Source: Streptomyces sp. NRRL B-3428 (GTDB lineage Bacteria; Actinomycetota; Actinomycetes; Streptomycetales; Streptomycetaceae). From it: a DNA stretch of 64,000 nt. The position numbers were made by a program, and so were the translations under genes. A model generated the notes under the pieces. It saw nothing but the letters and a program-made list of their open reading frames with translations. It made no database searches and had not been told where the DNA came from. Position 1 is the first letter of the stretch, and every line of letters begins with the position of its first letter. The stretch spans positions 1 through 64,000 of the forward strand of contig JOGW01000015.1 of the NCBI GenBank assembly GCA_000721375.1, in the 5' to 3' direction. Positions 31,474 through 39,707 of this stretch are shown here, piece after piece.

Positions 31474-33939
31474 TCAGAGTTGGCTGGTGATCGTCGGGTC
31501 GGTGATCTCCGTGTCCTTGGCGAGGAGCATGGCCTTGCTGAGGATGACCGACAGGACGCGGTCGCCTTCGAAGGGGAGATAGCCGCCCGGATCGCCCGTT
31601 CCCGAGGCTCCCTTGGGGACGATGCACAAGTACTGGTCGTTGGGGGTGCGCAGGATGTTTCCCGAACCCAGATGGATCTTGTACGTGTGCAACTCGCCCT
31701 TGACGTGCAGGAACCGGCCGTCCACCGTGCAGCGGTCCGCTATCGCCAGCCTCGGTATCAGGCGGGTGAGCAGCTCGCGTCGGGTCTCGGCACTCGCGCC
31801 GAGTTCACCGAAGCTGTACGCAGCCCAGTACTCCTGGAAGCGGCCCTCGGGTCCGCCGTCCTGCCAGGTCGGGTCGTTGCCGACGCTGGCCACGCCGACG
31901 AACAGGTCGACGTCGCGCAGGACTTCGCTGAGGGCTAGGGGTGGTATCTCGGTGAGCGGCAGCGAGGCGACGGGCTCCTCGTCCGGGGTGTGCCACATGC
32001 GGTAGTCACCGCGGCCCGCCTGCGCCCTGTTGTGCGGGGCGTCCAGCGGATAGAAGCGGACCTGGTCGGTACGGATGCGCAGGTAGGCACCGGATTCGGC
32101 GATGTGGGCGGCCCAGTCGTCACCCTCGATTCCCTCGACCCAGTACTCCGCGCGCAGGCCCCACTGGGGCAGCTCCTTGTACGCGGGCGGGTACGTGTCG
32201 TCCACGCACAGGCGCAGCTTGGCGTGCCAACCCCTGATCGCCGCCAGGGAGTTGACTTGGTGCTGGCGCAGGACGTGGGCGGCGAAACGGTTGGAGTACG
32301 TGCCCGTGTTCCGCTCGGCGTCGGTGAGCAGATAGACCTCGCGGTGGGCCTGCTTGAACGGCTGGGTGATGACGTGCCGTTCCAGCCAGTCGCGCCAGGC
32401 GACGATCTCGGCGGGCTCGTGGTGGATCGGATGCCAGAGCTCCACCTTGGCGTCGGCTGCCGGGTGCAGTGGGTCGTCGGTGAGCGTGCGCAGCTCGCCG
32501 TCCGCGTATCCGACGGGCTGTCCGTCGACGGTCCACAGGAGGCGGCGGGCGAGGGTGCCGACGAGCGGGTGGTCGAGGTAGTGGGCGCGCCACTTCGCGT
32601 ACGACCACACGCGCCGCGCCAGCAACTGCCGGTCGAGCCGCTCGGCCTGCGCGCTGAGCATCTTGTCGATGTCCTTGACGGCGGCCTTGAGTTCCTTGAG
32701 CTCGTCGGGGTGGTCGCGCTTGACCTGGGCGGGTGGGGCCTTGAGCTGCTTGCCGGTGGGGTTGCGCCAGGTGAGCATCGCCTTGGGGCCCTGGACGGTC
32801 AATTCCGCTGTGCAGTCGCCCAGTTGGTGGGTGACGCGTCCGACCTCGGTCAGGCCGTACGCGGGTACGGCGAGTTCCTCGATCTCGTCGCGGGTCAGGC
32901 CCAGTGCCTGGGCGTGCTGGTCCAGCCCGCTGTTGATGATCTTCAGGACGCCTCTGTGCGTGACGCGGGTGGCGAGCCGGGCCAGTTCGGCGAGGGCGTC
33001 CCCGCCTTCCGTACGGGAGAGCGCCACGACTCCGGCGTTGGCGACCTTGGGGTTACGGGGACCCACGCCCGGGAGCTTGCGCAGCGAGACCTCGACGACC
33101 CGGCCGAGTGCGCGAGCGGTGGCACGGTCTGCGGGCAGGAGGGAGAGCGTCCAGACGAGCCCGCGGAGGGCGTCGGCGTTGTGCGGGTCGTACTCGTCGT
33201 TGACGTGCGCGTGGTGCGGACCGTACAGCCGCTGGGTGCGCGGTCGGCCCACGAGGTCCAGCCAGCCGACGATACGCTCGCGCACCTGGATCCCCGGAAG
33301 CCGTTCGAGGATCAGTCGGGCGGTTTTCTCCCAGGCTGCCGACGGCTTGGCGCCGGCAGCGGTCAACGCGTGCCGTACGAGCGCCTGCCAGTCCGGGCCG
33401 GCCTCGCCAAGGTCGGCCGTTGCCTGGTCGGACCACGCCTCACCAGGGTTGAGCACCGGGTCGGCGATCCGGGCGAGCAACGCGGTCAGTGCCTCGCGGA
33501 GGGCGCCACCGACATAGGTGCGCGCCAGGGAGCGGCGCATCGTGGCCACCACAGCGGTGGGAATGGGACGCCCCGCGTCCAGCTCCCTGCGCACCAGCGG
33601 CGTCATATCGAGCGAAAAGACCGAGTGACTTGTTCCGTAGTGCTCCAGAAGCTGGAACCCTGCGGTCGCGAACGGCTCGGGGGGCAGCGGTGCTTCGATC
33701 ACCGCGAGCAGCGATGCCGCGGCGATACGGGGCTGCGCGGTGGAGTTGTACGGCTCCGTCAGCGTGACCAGTCGCTGCGCAAGCTCCAGTGCCGCGTCCC
33801 CACGCAGCTCGCGCACGACGTCCAACACCTCCGCGTCGTAACCGGCTGCACCCCTGACGCTTCCCGGTTCCATCTCCAGCAGCTCGACGGCCAGTTCGGC
33901 GATCTCCCCCTCGGCCGCGAACCTGCGTACGCGCCCCAT
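31474..33939 (-). CDS. DUF4132-domain protein
   Basis: An 821-aa soluble protein. The N-terminal 350 residues are helical repeats (HEAT-like, with DPHNADALRGLVWTLSLLP and NAGVVALSRTEGGDALAELA). From about 390 the DUF4132 region starts (LTWRNPTGKQLKAPPAQVKR, LLWTVDGQPVGYADGELRTL, WRDWLERHVITQPFKQAHRE, VYLLTDAERNTGTYSNRFAA). DUF4132 proteins are linked to WGR/MolR-like proteins but have no proven biochemical role. ATG 33939 has TGGAG six bases upstream; GTG 33951 is an alternative. It lies 14 bp after a 130-aa gene that is probably its operon partner. Confidence 0.87.
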   Translation of the reverse strand: MGRVRRFAAEGEIAELAVELLEMEPGSVRGAAGYDAEVLDVVRELRGDAALELAQRLVTLTEPYNSTAQPRIAAASLLAVIEAPLPPEPFATAGFQLLEHYGTSHSVFSLDMTPLVRRELDAGRPIPTAVVATMRRSLARTYVGGALREALTALLARIADPVLNPGEAWSDQATADLGEAGPDWQALVRHALTAAGAKPSAAWEKTARLILERLPGIQVRERIVGWLDLVGRPRTQRLYGPHHAHVNDEYDPHNADALRGLVWTLSLLPADRATARALGRVVEVSLRKLPGVGPRNPKVANAGVVALSRTEGGDALAELARLATRVTHRGVLKIINSGLDQHAQALGLTRDEIEELAVPAYGLTEVGRVTHQLGDCTAELTVQGPKAMLTWRNPTGKQLKAPPAQVKRDHPDELKELKAAVKDIDKMLSAQAERLDRQLLARRVWSYAKWRAHYLDHPLVGTLARRLLWTVDGQPVGYADGELRTLTDDPLHPAADAKVELWHPIHHEPAEIVAWRDWLERHVITQPFKQAHREVYLLTDAERNTGTYSNRFAAHVLRQHQVNSLAAIRGWHAKLRLCVDDTYPPAYKELPQWGLRAEYWVEGIEGDDWAAHIAESGAYLRIRTDQVRFYPLDAPHNRAQAGRGDYRMWHTPDEEPVASLPLTEIPPLALSEVLRDVDLFVGVASVGNDPTWQDGGPEGRFQEYWAAYSFGELGASAETRRELLTRLIPRLAIADRCTVDGRFLHVKGELHTYKIHLGSGNILRTPNDQYLCIVPKGASGTGDPGGYLPFEGDRVLSVILSKAMLLAKDTEITDPTITSQL

Positions 33940-33953
33940 CGTGTTCTCCACGC

Positions 33954-34346
33954 TCAGCCACCCACCAAAGGCACAAGCTTCAAGAACGTGACCTCCACCC
34001 CGAGCCGCAGCTCGATCTCCTCATCCAGCTCCTCGACCTGCCGATCCCCGATCAGCACCAGGAACCCGTTGCGCCCGAACGCCTCCACCGCACGCTCGAA
34101 CTGCCGCTCCGGATCGATCCGTCGTGGCGTCTTCAGCGCATAGCCGTTGAGCGTGCGCTCCGTGTCCGTGGGCTGGACAAGCCCGCGGAACACCCCAGGC
34201 TGCGCGGCGTGGTACTCCGCGACCTCCTGGAACACACGACGGCGGATCACCTCGCGCAGCGTCAGCCGCTCCTCGGTGATCTCCAGGCCCCACGCCTCGG
34301 CGCGCTCCCCCGCAGTCGTCTCGTCGACGAACGTCAGTCTCCCCAT
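33954..34346 (-). CDS. Conserved hypothetical protein upstream of DUF4132 (130 aa)
   Basis: ATG 34346 begins MGRLTFVDETTAGERAEAWG. The body has VIRRRVFQEVAEYHAAQPGVF, then RRIDPERQFERAVEAFGRNG and FLVLIGDRQVEELDEEIELR, a pattern I recall as a partner protein of DUF4132/WGR-type genes. TAACGT ten bases before the ATG and no ribosome site suggest a leaderless transcript. The open frame runs upstream to 34442 with poor codon use. Soluble; function unknown. Confidence 0.75.
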   Translation of the reverse strand: MGRLTFVDETTAGERAEAWGLEITEERLTLREVIRRRVFQEVAEYHAAQPGVFRGLVQPTDTERTLNGYALKTPRRIDPERQFERAVEAFGRNGFLVLIGDRQVEELDEEIELRLGVEVTFLKLVPLVGG

Positions 34347-34419
34347 GGAAAAGACGTTAGAGGGAGCCACTGACAACGGCCCTGAACAGGCAAGTTGGCC
34401 CACTGACGCCGTAGGCGGA

Positions 34420-35007
34420 TCACGCCTTCCAGGCCGCTCCACCGTCCTGCTCGGCGACCACCATGATCCTGCGCAGCATCGAGTTGAGCCGGACCAGCTC
34501 CTCCTTGGACAGCACCCGCATCAGCCGGGTCTCCTCGTCGCCGAGCATGTCCATCGCGCCGAGCCACGTGGCCCGGCCGTCCTCGGTGAGCTCCACATCC
34601 ACGCGGCGGCGGTCGACGGTCGACTGCGTACGGCGGACGAGGCCGCGCTTCTCCAGGGCGTCGAGCCGGCCCGTGACCGACGCGGGCCTGAGGTCGAGGT
34701 CCGTCGCGAGTTCCGAGGGGGTCGCCCGGCCCGAGCGGCCCGCGAGCTTGTGCAGGGTGTCGAACTCGTGGCGCTCCAGGTCGAAGTCGACCAGGGACTG
34801 CTCGCGTACCCGCATCAGATGGACGGAGAGCTTCTTCATCCGCGTCACCGCGCCCTCGACGTCCGGGTCGAGCTCCGGCAGCACCGGCAGCCAGCGCGCC
34901 ACATGCCCATCGGTCCAGTCCTGCTCACGCCTCGTACCGGACTCCGGCTCACGCCTCGTACCGGACTCCGGCTCACGCCCCGTACCGGACTCCCGCTCAC
35001 GCTCCAT
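34420..35007 (-). CDS. MarR-family regulator with repetitive N-terminal extension
   Basis: A 195-aa winged-helix regulator. Residues 1-27 are three copies of an ESGTRREP-type octapeptide. The MarR core (about 50-185) has FDTLHKLAGRSGRATPSELA, LRPASVTGRLDALEKRGLV and RRVDVELTEDGRATW, i.e. recognition helix and wing. It is divergent from an MFS exporter across 79 bp containing two dyads, typical of MarR control of an efflux pump. It probably represses both until ligand binds. ATG 35007. Confidence 0.87.
   Translation of the reverse strand: MERERESGTGREPESGTRREPESGTRREQDWTDGHVARWLPVLPELDPDVEGAVTRMKKLSVHLMRVREQSLVDFDLERHEFDTLHKLAGRSGRATPSELATDLDLRPASVTGRLDALEKRGLVRRTQSTVDRRRVDVELTEDGRATWLGAMDMLGDEETRLMRVLSKEELVRLNSMLRRIMVVAEQDGGAAWKA
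34930..35001. repeat. Three tandem 24-bp units in the MarR N-terminal codons
   Basis: Units at 34930-34953, 34954-34977 and 34978-35001; the first two are identical and the third differs at two bases. They encode the repeated R-R-E-P-E-S-G-T peptide. Confidence 0.92.
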
Positions 35008-35045
35008 GGCCGAAGCCTACGCCGAAGCCCTTCGCTGCCAAATAA

Positions 35046-35079
35046 TTCGTTGACGAATACTTCGGAACCGAAATATATT
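35046..35079 (+). promoter_or_regulatory. MarR-type operator and leaderless promoter of the MFS gene
   Basis: Dyads TTCGTTGACGAA (35046-35057) and TTCGGAACCGAA (35061-35072) lie 15 bp apart. TTGACG (35050-35055) inside the first and TATATT (35074-35079), 18 bp apart, form a good promoter. The start point would fall at about 35086-35087, the A of ATG 35087, so the transcript is probably leaderless and repression by occlusion is plausible. Confidence 0.78.
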
Positions 35080-35086
35080 GATGATC

Positions 35087-36316
35087 ATGCCGCACCCCCT
35101 GCGCACCCTCAACTTCCGTCTGTTCTTCGCCGGTCGCTCCCTCTCCCTGATCGGCGACGCGGTGATCCCCACCGCCCTCGCCCTCGCCGTCCTGGAGATC
35201 AGCGGTTCGCCCTCCGCGATGGCGATCGTGCTGGCCTGCGCGATGGTGCCCAAGCTGGCGCTGCTGCCGCTCGGCGGCGTGGCGGGCGACTGGTTCCACG
35301 CCCGGACGATCGCCCTGATCACCGATGCCGTACGGGCCGCCAGCCAGCTCTTCGTCGGGTTCGAGCTGCTCGCGGGCGACCCGCACCTGTGGCAGATCGC
35401 GCTCGCCGAGGCCATCGGCGGCGCGGCCTCCGCGTTCGCCATGCCGACCGACGCACCGCTGATCACCGGCACGGTGGCGCAGGACCAACTGCACAGCGCG
35501 AACGCCCTGTTCGGCATCGTGCGCAGCTCGGCGCGGTTCGGCGGCCCCGCGCTCGCCGGGCTGCTCGTGCTGCTCGCAGGACCCGGGCTCGCGTTCGTCC
35601 TGGACGGCGCCTCCTTCGTCGTCAGCGCTCTGCTGCTCACCGTCACCCGCGTCCGCAGCATCCCCGTCGAACGCCGCTCGCTGCGCGCCGACCTCGTCGA
35701 GGGCTGGCAGGAGGTGCGCAAGCGCGACTGGTACTGGTCCAGCCTCATCGGGCACTCCGCGTGGAACGGGGCCGCCGCCGTCCTGATGACCGTCGGACCC
35801 GGCCTCGCGGTAAGGGAGTTCGGCGGTACGACCGCCTGGGTGGTGCTTCTGCAGGTCGGCGCCGGCGGCCTGCTGCTCGGCTCCCTGCTCGCCGTACGGG
35901 TCCGCCCGCGACGGCCGATCCTGACCGCCAACCTGGGTCTGGCCACGTATGCCCTGCCGCTCGTCTTCTTCGCGGCCGGCGCCCCCGCCCCGCTCGTCAT
36001 CGGCGCGTACGGGATCGCGCAGGCGGGGCTCGGGTTCCTCAACCCGGTCTGGGAGACGGCGGTGCAGCAGGCGATCCCGCCGCAGACGCTGGCCCGTGTG
36101 GTCTCGTACGACTGGCTGCTCTCGCTCGGCGCGATGCCCCTCGGCTACGCCCTCGCCCCGCTGGCCGCCGGGCTGTGGGGAGCGCAGGCCCCGCTGTGGA
36201 TCGCGGCCGTGGTGGTGGCCGGGGCCTGTGCGGGTACGGCCCTGTTCCCCGGCGTACGGAATTTCCGCGCTCCCCGTACGCAGGAGACCAAGGCCGTGGC
36301 GGAGAAGGTCAGTTGA
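35087..36316 (+). CDS. MFS drug-type exporter controlled by MarR
   Basis: A 409-aa permease with about twelve helices. LRTLNFRLFFAGRSLSLIGD and LALLPLGGVAGDWFHARTIA (motif A-like G-G-x-x-x-D) start the N-terminal half, QLHSANALFGIVRSSARFGG follows helix 4, and the MFS_3/EntS-like layout continues to the end. It should expel a small hydrophobic compound by proton antiport. ATG 35087 is favoured because the -10 box ends seven bases earlier; TTG 35078 and ATG 35081 are alternatives. The stop codon lies in the first unit of a 24-bp tandem repeat. Confidence 0.87.
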   Translation: MPHPLRTLNFRLFFAGRSLSLIGDAVIPTALALAVLEISGSPSAMAIVLACAMVPKLALLPLGGVAGDWFHARTIALITDAVRAASQLFVGFELLAGDPHLWQIALAEAIGGAASAFAMPTDAPLITGTVAQDQLHSANALFGIVRSSARFGGPALAGLLVLLAGPGLAFVLDGASFVVSALLLTVTRVRSIPVERRSLRADLVEGWQEVRKRDWYWSSLIGHSAWNGAAAVLMTVGPGLAVREFGGTTAWVVLLQVGAGGLLLGSLLAVRVRPRRPILTANLGLATYALPLVFFAAGAPAPLVIGAYGIAQAGLGFLNPVWETAVQQAIPPQTLARVVSYDWLLSLGAMPLGYALAPLAAGLWGAQAPLWIAAVVVAGACAGTALFPGVRNFRAPRTQETKAVAEKVS

Positions 36317-36400
36317 CCTCGTCCTCGCGTCAGTTGACTGCGTCCGCCTCGCGTCAGTTGACCGCGTCCGCCTCGCGTCAGTTGACCGCGTCCACCTCTT
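36308..36400. repeat. Four tandem 21-24-bp units at a convergent boundary
   Basis: Units start at 36308, 36329, 36353 and 36377 with GTCAGTTGAC, which reads TGA on the plus strand and TCA (a minus-strand stop) in the same ten bases. The MFS gene uses the TGA of unit 1 (36314-36316); the MMPL gene uses the TCA of unit 4 (36378-36380). Units 2 and 3 fill the gap. Confidence 0.94.
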
Positions 36401-38822
36401 CCTCCGAGGCCAGCTCCACGTCATAAACGAGAGGCGTCTCGCCGATCATGACGTGCCGCGCGCGCGGGGCGTATCCGTGGGCCGTGATCGCGAGGAGATA
36501 CGAGCCGGGGCCGGGCGCGGCCAGGATGTACGAGCCGTCGGCCAGCGATTCGACCCGGTCCAGCTGACGGCCGCCGCGCGAGACGAGCGTGAGCACGGCC
36601 TCCGCGACGCCTTCGCCGTCCGGTGTGCGCAGGAAACCGTGCACGGCGGAGGCGCCGGCCGTGCGCTGCTCGGGAAGCTCGGCGCTCTCCGTGTGCACCA
36701 CGACGGGTGCCTCTTCCTTGGGCTCCACCGCCAGATGCGGCAGCCGTTTCTCCATCCAGTCCGGCAGCCACCAGTTGGAGTTGCCGAGCATGTGCATCGC
36801 GGCCGGCACGAGGGCCGTGCGCAGGATGAAGGCGTCGAGCGCGACGGCCGCCGCCAGCCCGATGCCCGCCATGGCGCCCTCCATGTCGCCGCTGAGGATG
36901 AACGCGGAGAACACGCAGATCATGATCAGGGCCGCGGAGTTGATGACCCGGCTGGTCTCGGCGAGGCCCACGCGAACCGCTCGCGCGTTGTCCTTCGTGT
37001 GCACCCATTCCTCGTGCATACGGCTGACCAGGAAGACCTGGTAGTCCATCGAGAGGCCGAACAGGAGCGACAGCATGATGACGGGCAGGAAGGCCGTGAT
37101 CGGGCCCTCCTTGCCGAGGCCCAGGGCCTCCGCGCCCCAGCCCCACTGGAAGATCGCGACCAGGACGCCGAAGGAGGACGCGGCCGCGATCAGGTTCATC
37201 ACGGCTGCGGTGAGCGGCACCACGAACGAGCGGAAGGCGATCAGGAGGAGCAGGAAGCCGAGGGCGATGATCGCGCCGACGAACAGCGGGAGCCGGTCGC
37301 CCGTGACCGCCGCGAAGTCCTTGAACACGGCCGTCACACCGCCCACATGGGTCTCGGTGCCGGCCGCCGGGATCACCTCGTCGCGCAGCCGGTCGATGAG
37401 TTCGTCGGTCTCGACGGACTGCGGTGACGTGGTCGGTACGACCTGGATGACGGAGACGTCCGAGCCGGGCGGTACGGGCAGCTGCACGGCCGCCGCGACC
37501 CCCTCGGTGGACTTCACCTGATCAAGGAGCCCGGTGTCCCCGCCCTGACTGACCAGCTGCAGCGGCCCGTTGAAGCCCGGGCCGAAACCTTCCGCCAGCA
37601 GGTCGTACGCCTTGCGCGTGGTGGTGGACTCCTGGTGGTTGCCCTGGTCGGTGGCGCCGAGCCGCAGTGAGAGCACGGGGATGGCGAGGGCCGCCATGAC
37701 CACCAGGGCGAGGAACGCGATCGAGCGCGGCCGCTTCTGCACGAAGCCGGACCAGCGGGCGGCCGCTCCGGTCGCCTCGGCCGACTCGGGCCCCTCGGCG
37801 GCGAGTTTGCGGCGCTGGCGGCGGCTGAGAACCCGCTTGCCGAGGACACCGAGCATCGCGGGCAGCAGGGTGGTCGCGGCGAGGACGCTCATCACCACGG
37901 TCAGGGATGTGCCGATGACGACGCCGTCCAGGAAGCGCATGTTCATCACGAGCATCCCGGCGAGCGCGATGCACACCGTGCCGCCCGCGAAGAGCACCGC
38001 GCGCCCCGAGGTGTTGAGGGCGGCGACCGCCGACTCCTCGGGGTCGAGGCCGCGCTGGATGCCGCGCCGGTGGCGGGTCACGATGAACAGCGCGTAGTCG
38101 ATCCCGACGCCGAGGCCGATCAACGAGCCGAGCAGCGGGGCCACTTCGGGTACGTCGGTGACATGGCTGAGCAGCGAGGTGCCCATCATCCCCATGCCCA
38201 CGCCGAACACGGCGGTGATGATCGGAAGCAGCATCGCGAAGAGCGAGCCGAACGCCAGGAAGAGCACGATCGCGGCGGCCGCGATGCCCACCATCTCCGC
38301 GAGCCCGGTCGGCGGCTCCTGGATCCGGGTGATCGCCTGACCGCCGAGCTCCACCTGGAGACCGTCGCGCGCGGCGTCCTGCGCGGTGTCGACGACATCC
38401 TCGACCAGCGCCTTCGGCACCCCGTTGGCCTGCTCGGCGAAGGTCACCTGCGCGTAGGCGGTGCGCCCGTCGCGGCTGATCTGCGTCGCGCCCTGCTCCG
38501 TGTACGGCGAGGAGACCTCCCCCACGCCCGCCATCGCGCCGATCTCCTCGAGCGCGGGCTCGATCCGCTCCCGTACGTCCTCATCGCGTACGGAACCGGA
38601 TGCGACCTTCCACACCACGGTGTCGGTGTCACCGGCACTCTGCGGGAAGGCCTCGGTCATCAGGTCGTACGCGCGCTTGGAGTCGGTGTCCGGGAGGCTG
38701 AAGACGTTCGAGTAGTCGGTGCCGGCCTGCGAGCCGGCCGCCCCCACCCCGAGCAAGGCCCCCACCCACAGCACGAGGACCACCAGGCGGTGCCGATAGC
38801 ACCACCGCGCCAATGCAGCCAC
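36378..38822 (-). CDS. MMPL/RND-family transporter with C-terminal carboxypeptidase-regulatory-like domain
   Basis: An 814-aa membrane protein with two six-helix blocks, each preceded by an extracytoplasmic loop domain. IGLGVGIDYALFIVTRHRRG and LLFGLSMDYQVFLVSRMHEE are the paired GxxxDY motifs of helix 4 and 10, characteristic of MmpL proteins that move lipids or hydrophobic drugs. The last 90 residues (VHGFLRTPDGEGVAEAVLTL, SLADGSYILAAPGPGSYLLA) form a carboxypeptidase D regulatory-like beta sandwich on the cytosolic side if topology is standard. GTG 38822 has AGGA five bases upstream. The C-terminal codons run into the 24-bp repeat. Confidence 0.87.
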   Translation of the reverse strand: MAALARWCYRHRLVVLVLWVGALLGVGAAGSQAGTDYSNVFSLPDTDSKRAYDLMTEAFPQSAGDTDTVVWKVASGSVRDEDVRERIEPALEEIGAMAGVGEVSSPYTEQGATQISRDGRTAYAQVTFAEQANGVPKALVEDVVDTAQDAARDGLQVELGGQAITRIQEPPTGLAEMVGIAAAAIVLFLAFGSLFAMLLPIITAVFGVGMGMMGTSLLSHVTDVPEVAPLLGSLIGLGVGIDYALFIVTRHRRGIQRGLDPEESAVAALNTSGRAVLFAGGTVCIALAGMLVMNMRFLDGVVIGTSLTVVMSVLAATTLLPAMLGVLGKRVLSRRQRRKLAAEGPESAEATGAAARWSGFVQKRPRSIAFLALVVMAALAIPVLSLRLGATDQGNHQESTTTRKAYDLLAEGFGPGFNGPLQLVSQGGDTGLLDQVKSTEGVAAAVQLPVPPGSDVSVIQVVPTTSPQSVETDELIDRLRDEVIPAAGTETHVGGVTAVFKDFAAVTGDRLPLFVGAIIALGFLLLLIAFRSFVVPLTAAVMNLIAAASSFGVLVAIFQWGWGAEALGLGKEGPITAFLPVIMLSLLFGLSMDYQVFLVSRMHEEWVHTKDNARAVRVGLAETSRVINSAALIMICVFSAFILSGDMEGAMAGIGLAAAVALDAFILRTALVPAAMHMLGNSNWWLPDWMEKRLPHLAVEPKEEAPVVVHTESAELPEQRTAGASAVHGFLRTPDGEGVAEAVLTLVSRGGRQLDRVESLADGSYILAAPGPGSYLLAITAHGYAPRARHVMIGETPLVYDVELASEEEVDAVN

Positions 38823-38987
38823 GATTCCTGCCCCTTCATCGGTCTGTACTGGGTCCGGTAGTCCCCCTCGGCCTGGGCATCACCATCCCGTCCGACGCGC
38901 GTGTGTGGTGCGTCGCGGGCATGACTCTCAAGGAACTCCAAGGCTCGGTCCGGTCCCCCGTACAACGAGCGGACGGATAATTGGGTC

Positions 38988-39707
38988 ATGAACGCCGGTG
39001 AGGAAGTGGGCAAGGGCGCGGTCGTACTGGTGGTCGAGGACGAACCCTCCATAGCCGACGTCCTCGCCATCGCGCTGCGCTACCACGGGTTCGAGGTGGT
39101 CCTTGCGAGCTGTCTGCTGCAGGCCCGGGCGCGGATCGCCGAGCGGCGGCCCGACGCGGCGCTGCTCGACGTGATGCTGCCGGACGGCGACGGGCGGGCC
39201 TTCGGGCGCGAGCTGCGATCCGAACACCCGGAGACGGCCGTGGTGTTCGTGACGGCACGGGACGCGCCCGCGGAGATCGTCGGAGCGCTCGGCTTCGGTG
39301 ACGACTACATCACCAAGCCGTTCAACATCGATGAGGTGATCGCCCGGCTCACCGCCGTCCTGCGCCGCACCCGGCCCAAGGATGTGCTTTCGGCCCGACC
39401 ACCTCTGCGATACGCGGGATTGGAGCTCGACGAGACCACGTACACCGTGCGTCGCGTGGACCGCTCACAGGGCGAGGTGGAGCTCACACCCACCGAGTAC
39501 GCGCTGCTCCGCTTCCTGGTGCGCAACGGCGGCCGGATCGTGCCCAAGGAGCAGCTGCTGCGCCACGTATGGCAGTACGAGCACCAGCCCGAGTCCACCG
39601 TCGTCGAGACCTACATCAGCTATCTGCGACGCAAACTCGCCCCGCTGGGACCGCCGTTGATCACGACACGGCGCGGGGTCGGCTACGGGCTCGCGGCCGC
39701 GACATGA
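38988..39707 (+). CDS. OmpR/PhoB-type response regulator
   Basis: A 239-aa regulator. The receiver domain (residues 12-125) has acidic pair ED at 17-18, phosphoacceptor D61 in ALLDVMLPDGDG, VFVTARD and K in YITKPFN. The winged-helix domain (about 140-237) has ELTPTEYALLRFLVRNGGRI and TVVETYISYLRRKL. GATAAT (38975-38980) ends seven bases before ATG 38988, so the transcript looks leaderless. The stop overlaps the kinase ATG (ATGA). It is divergent from the MMPL gene, a possible target. Confidence 0.93.
   Translation: MNAGEEVGKGAVVLVVEDEPSIADVLAIALRYHGFEVVLASCLLQARARIAERRPDAALLDVMLPDGDGRAFGRELRSEHPETAVVFVTARDAPAEIVGALGFGDDYITKPFNIDEVIARLTAVLRRTRPKDVLSARPPLRYAGLELDETTYTVRRVDRSQGEVELTPTEYALLRFLVRNGGRIVPKEQLLRHVWQYEHQPESTVVETYISYLRRKLAPLGPPLITTRRGVGYGLAAAT

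Noticed and set aside
31990..34143. Plus-strand open frame of over 700 codons opposite DUF4132
   Set aside because: No recognisable domain, and the opposite strand has normal codon use and family motifs.
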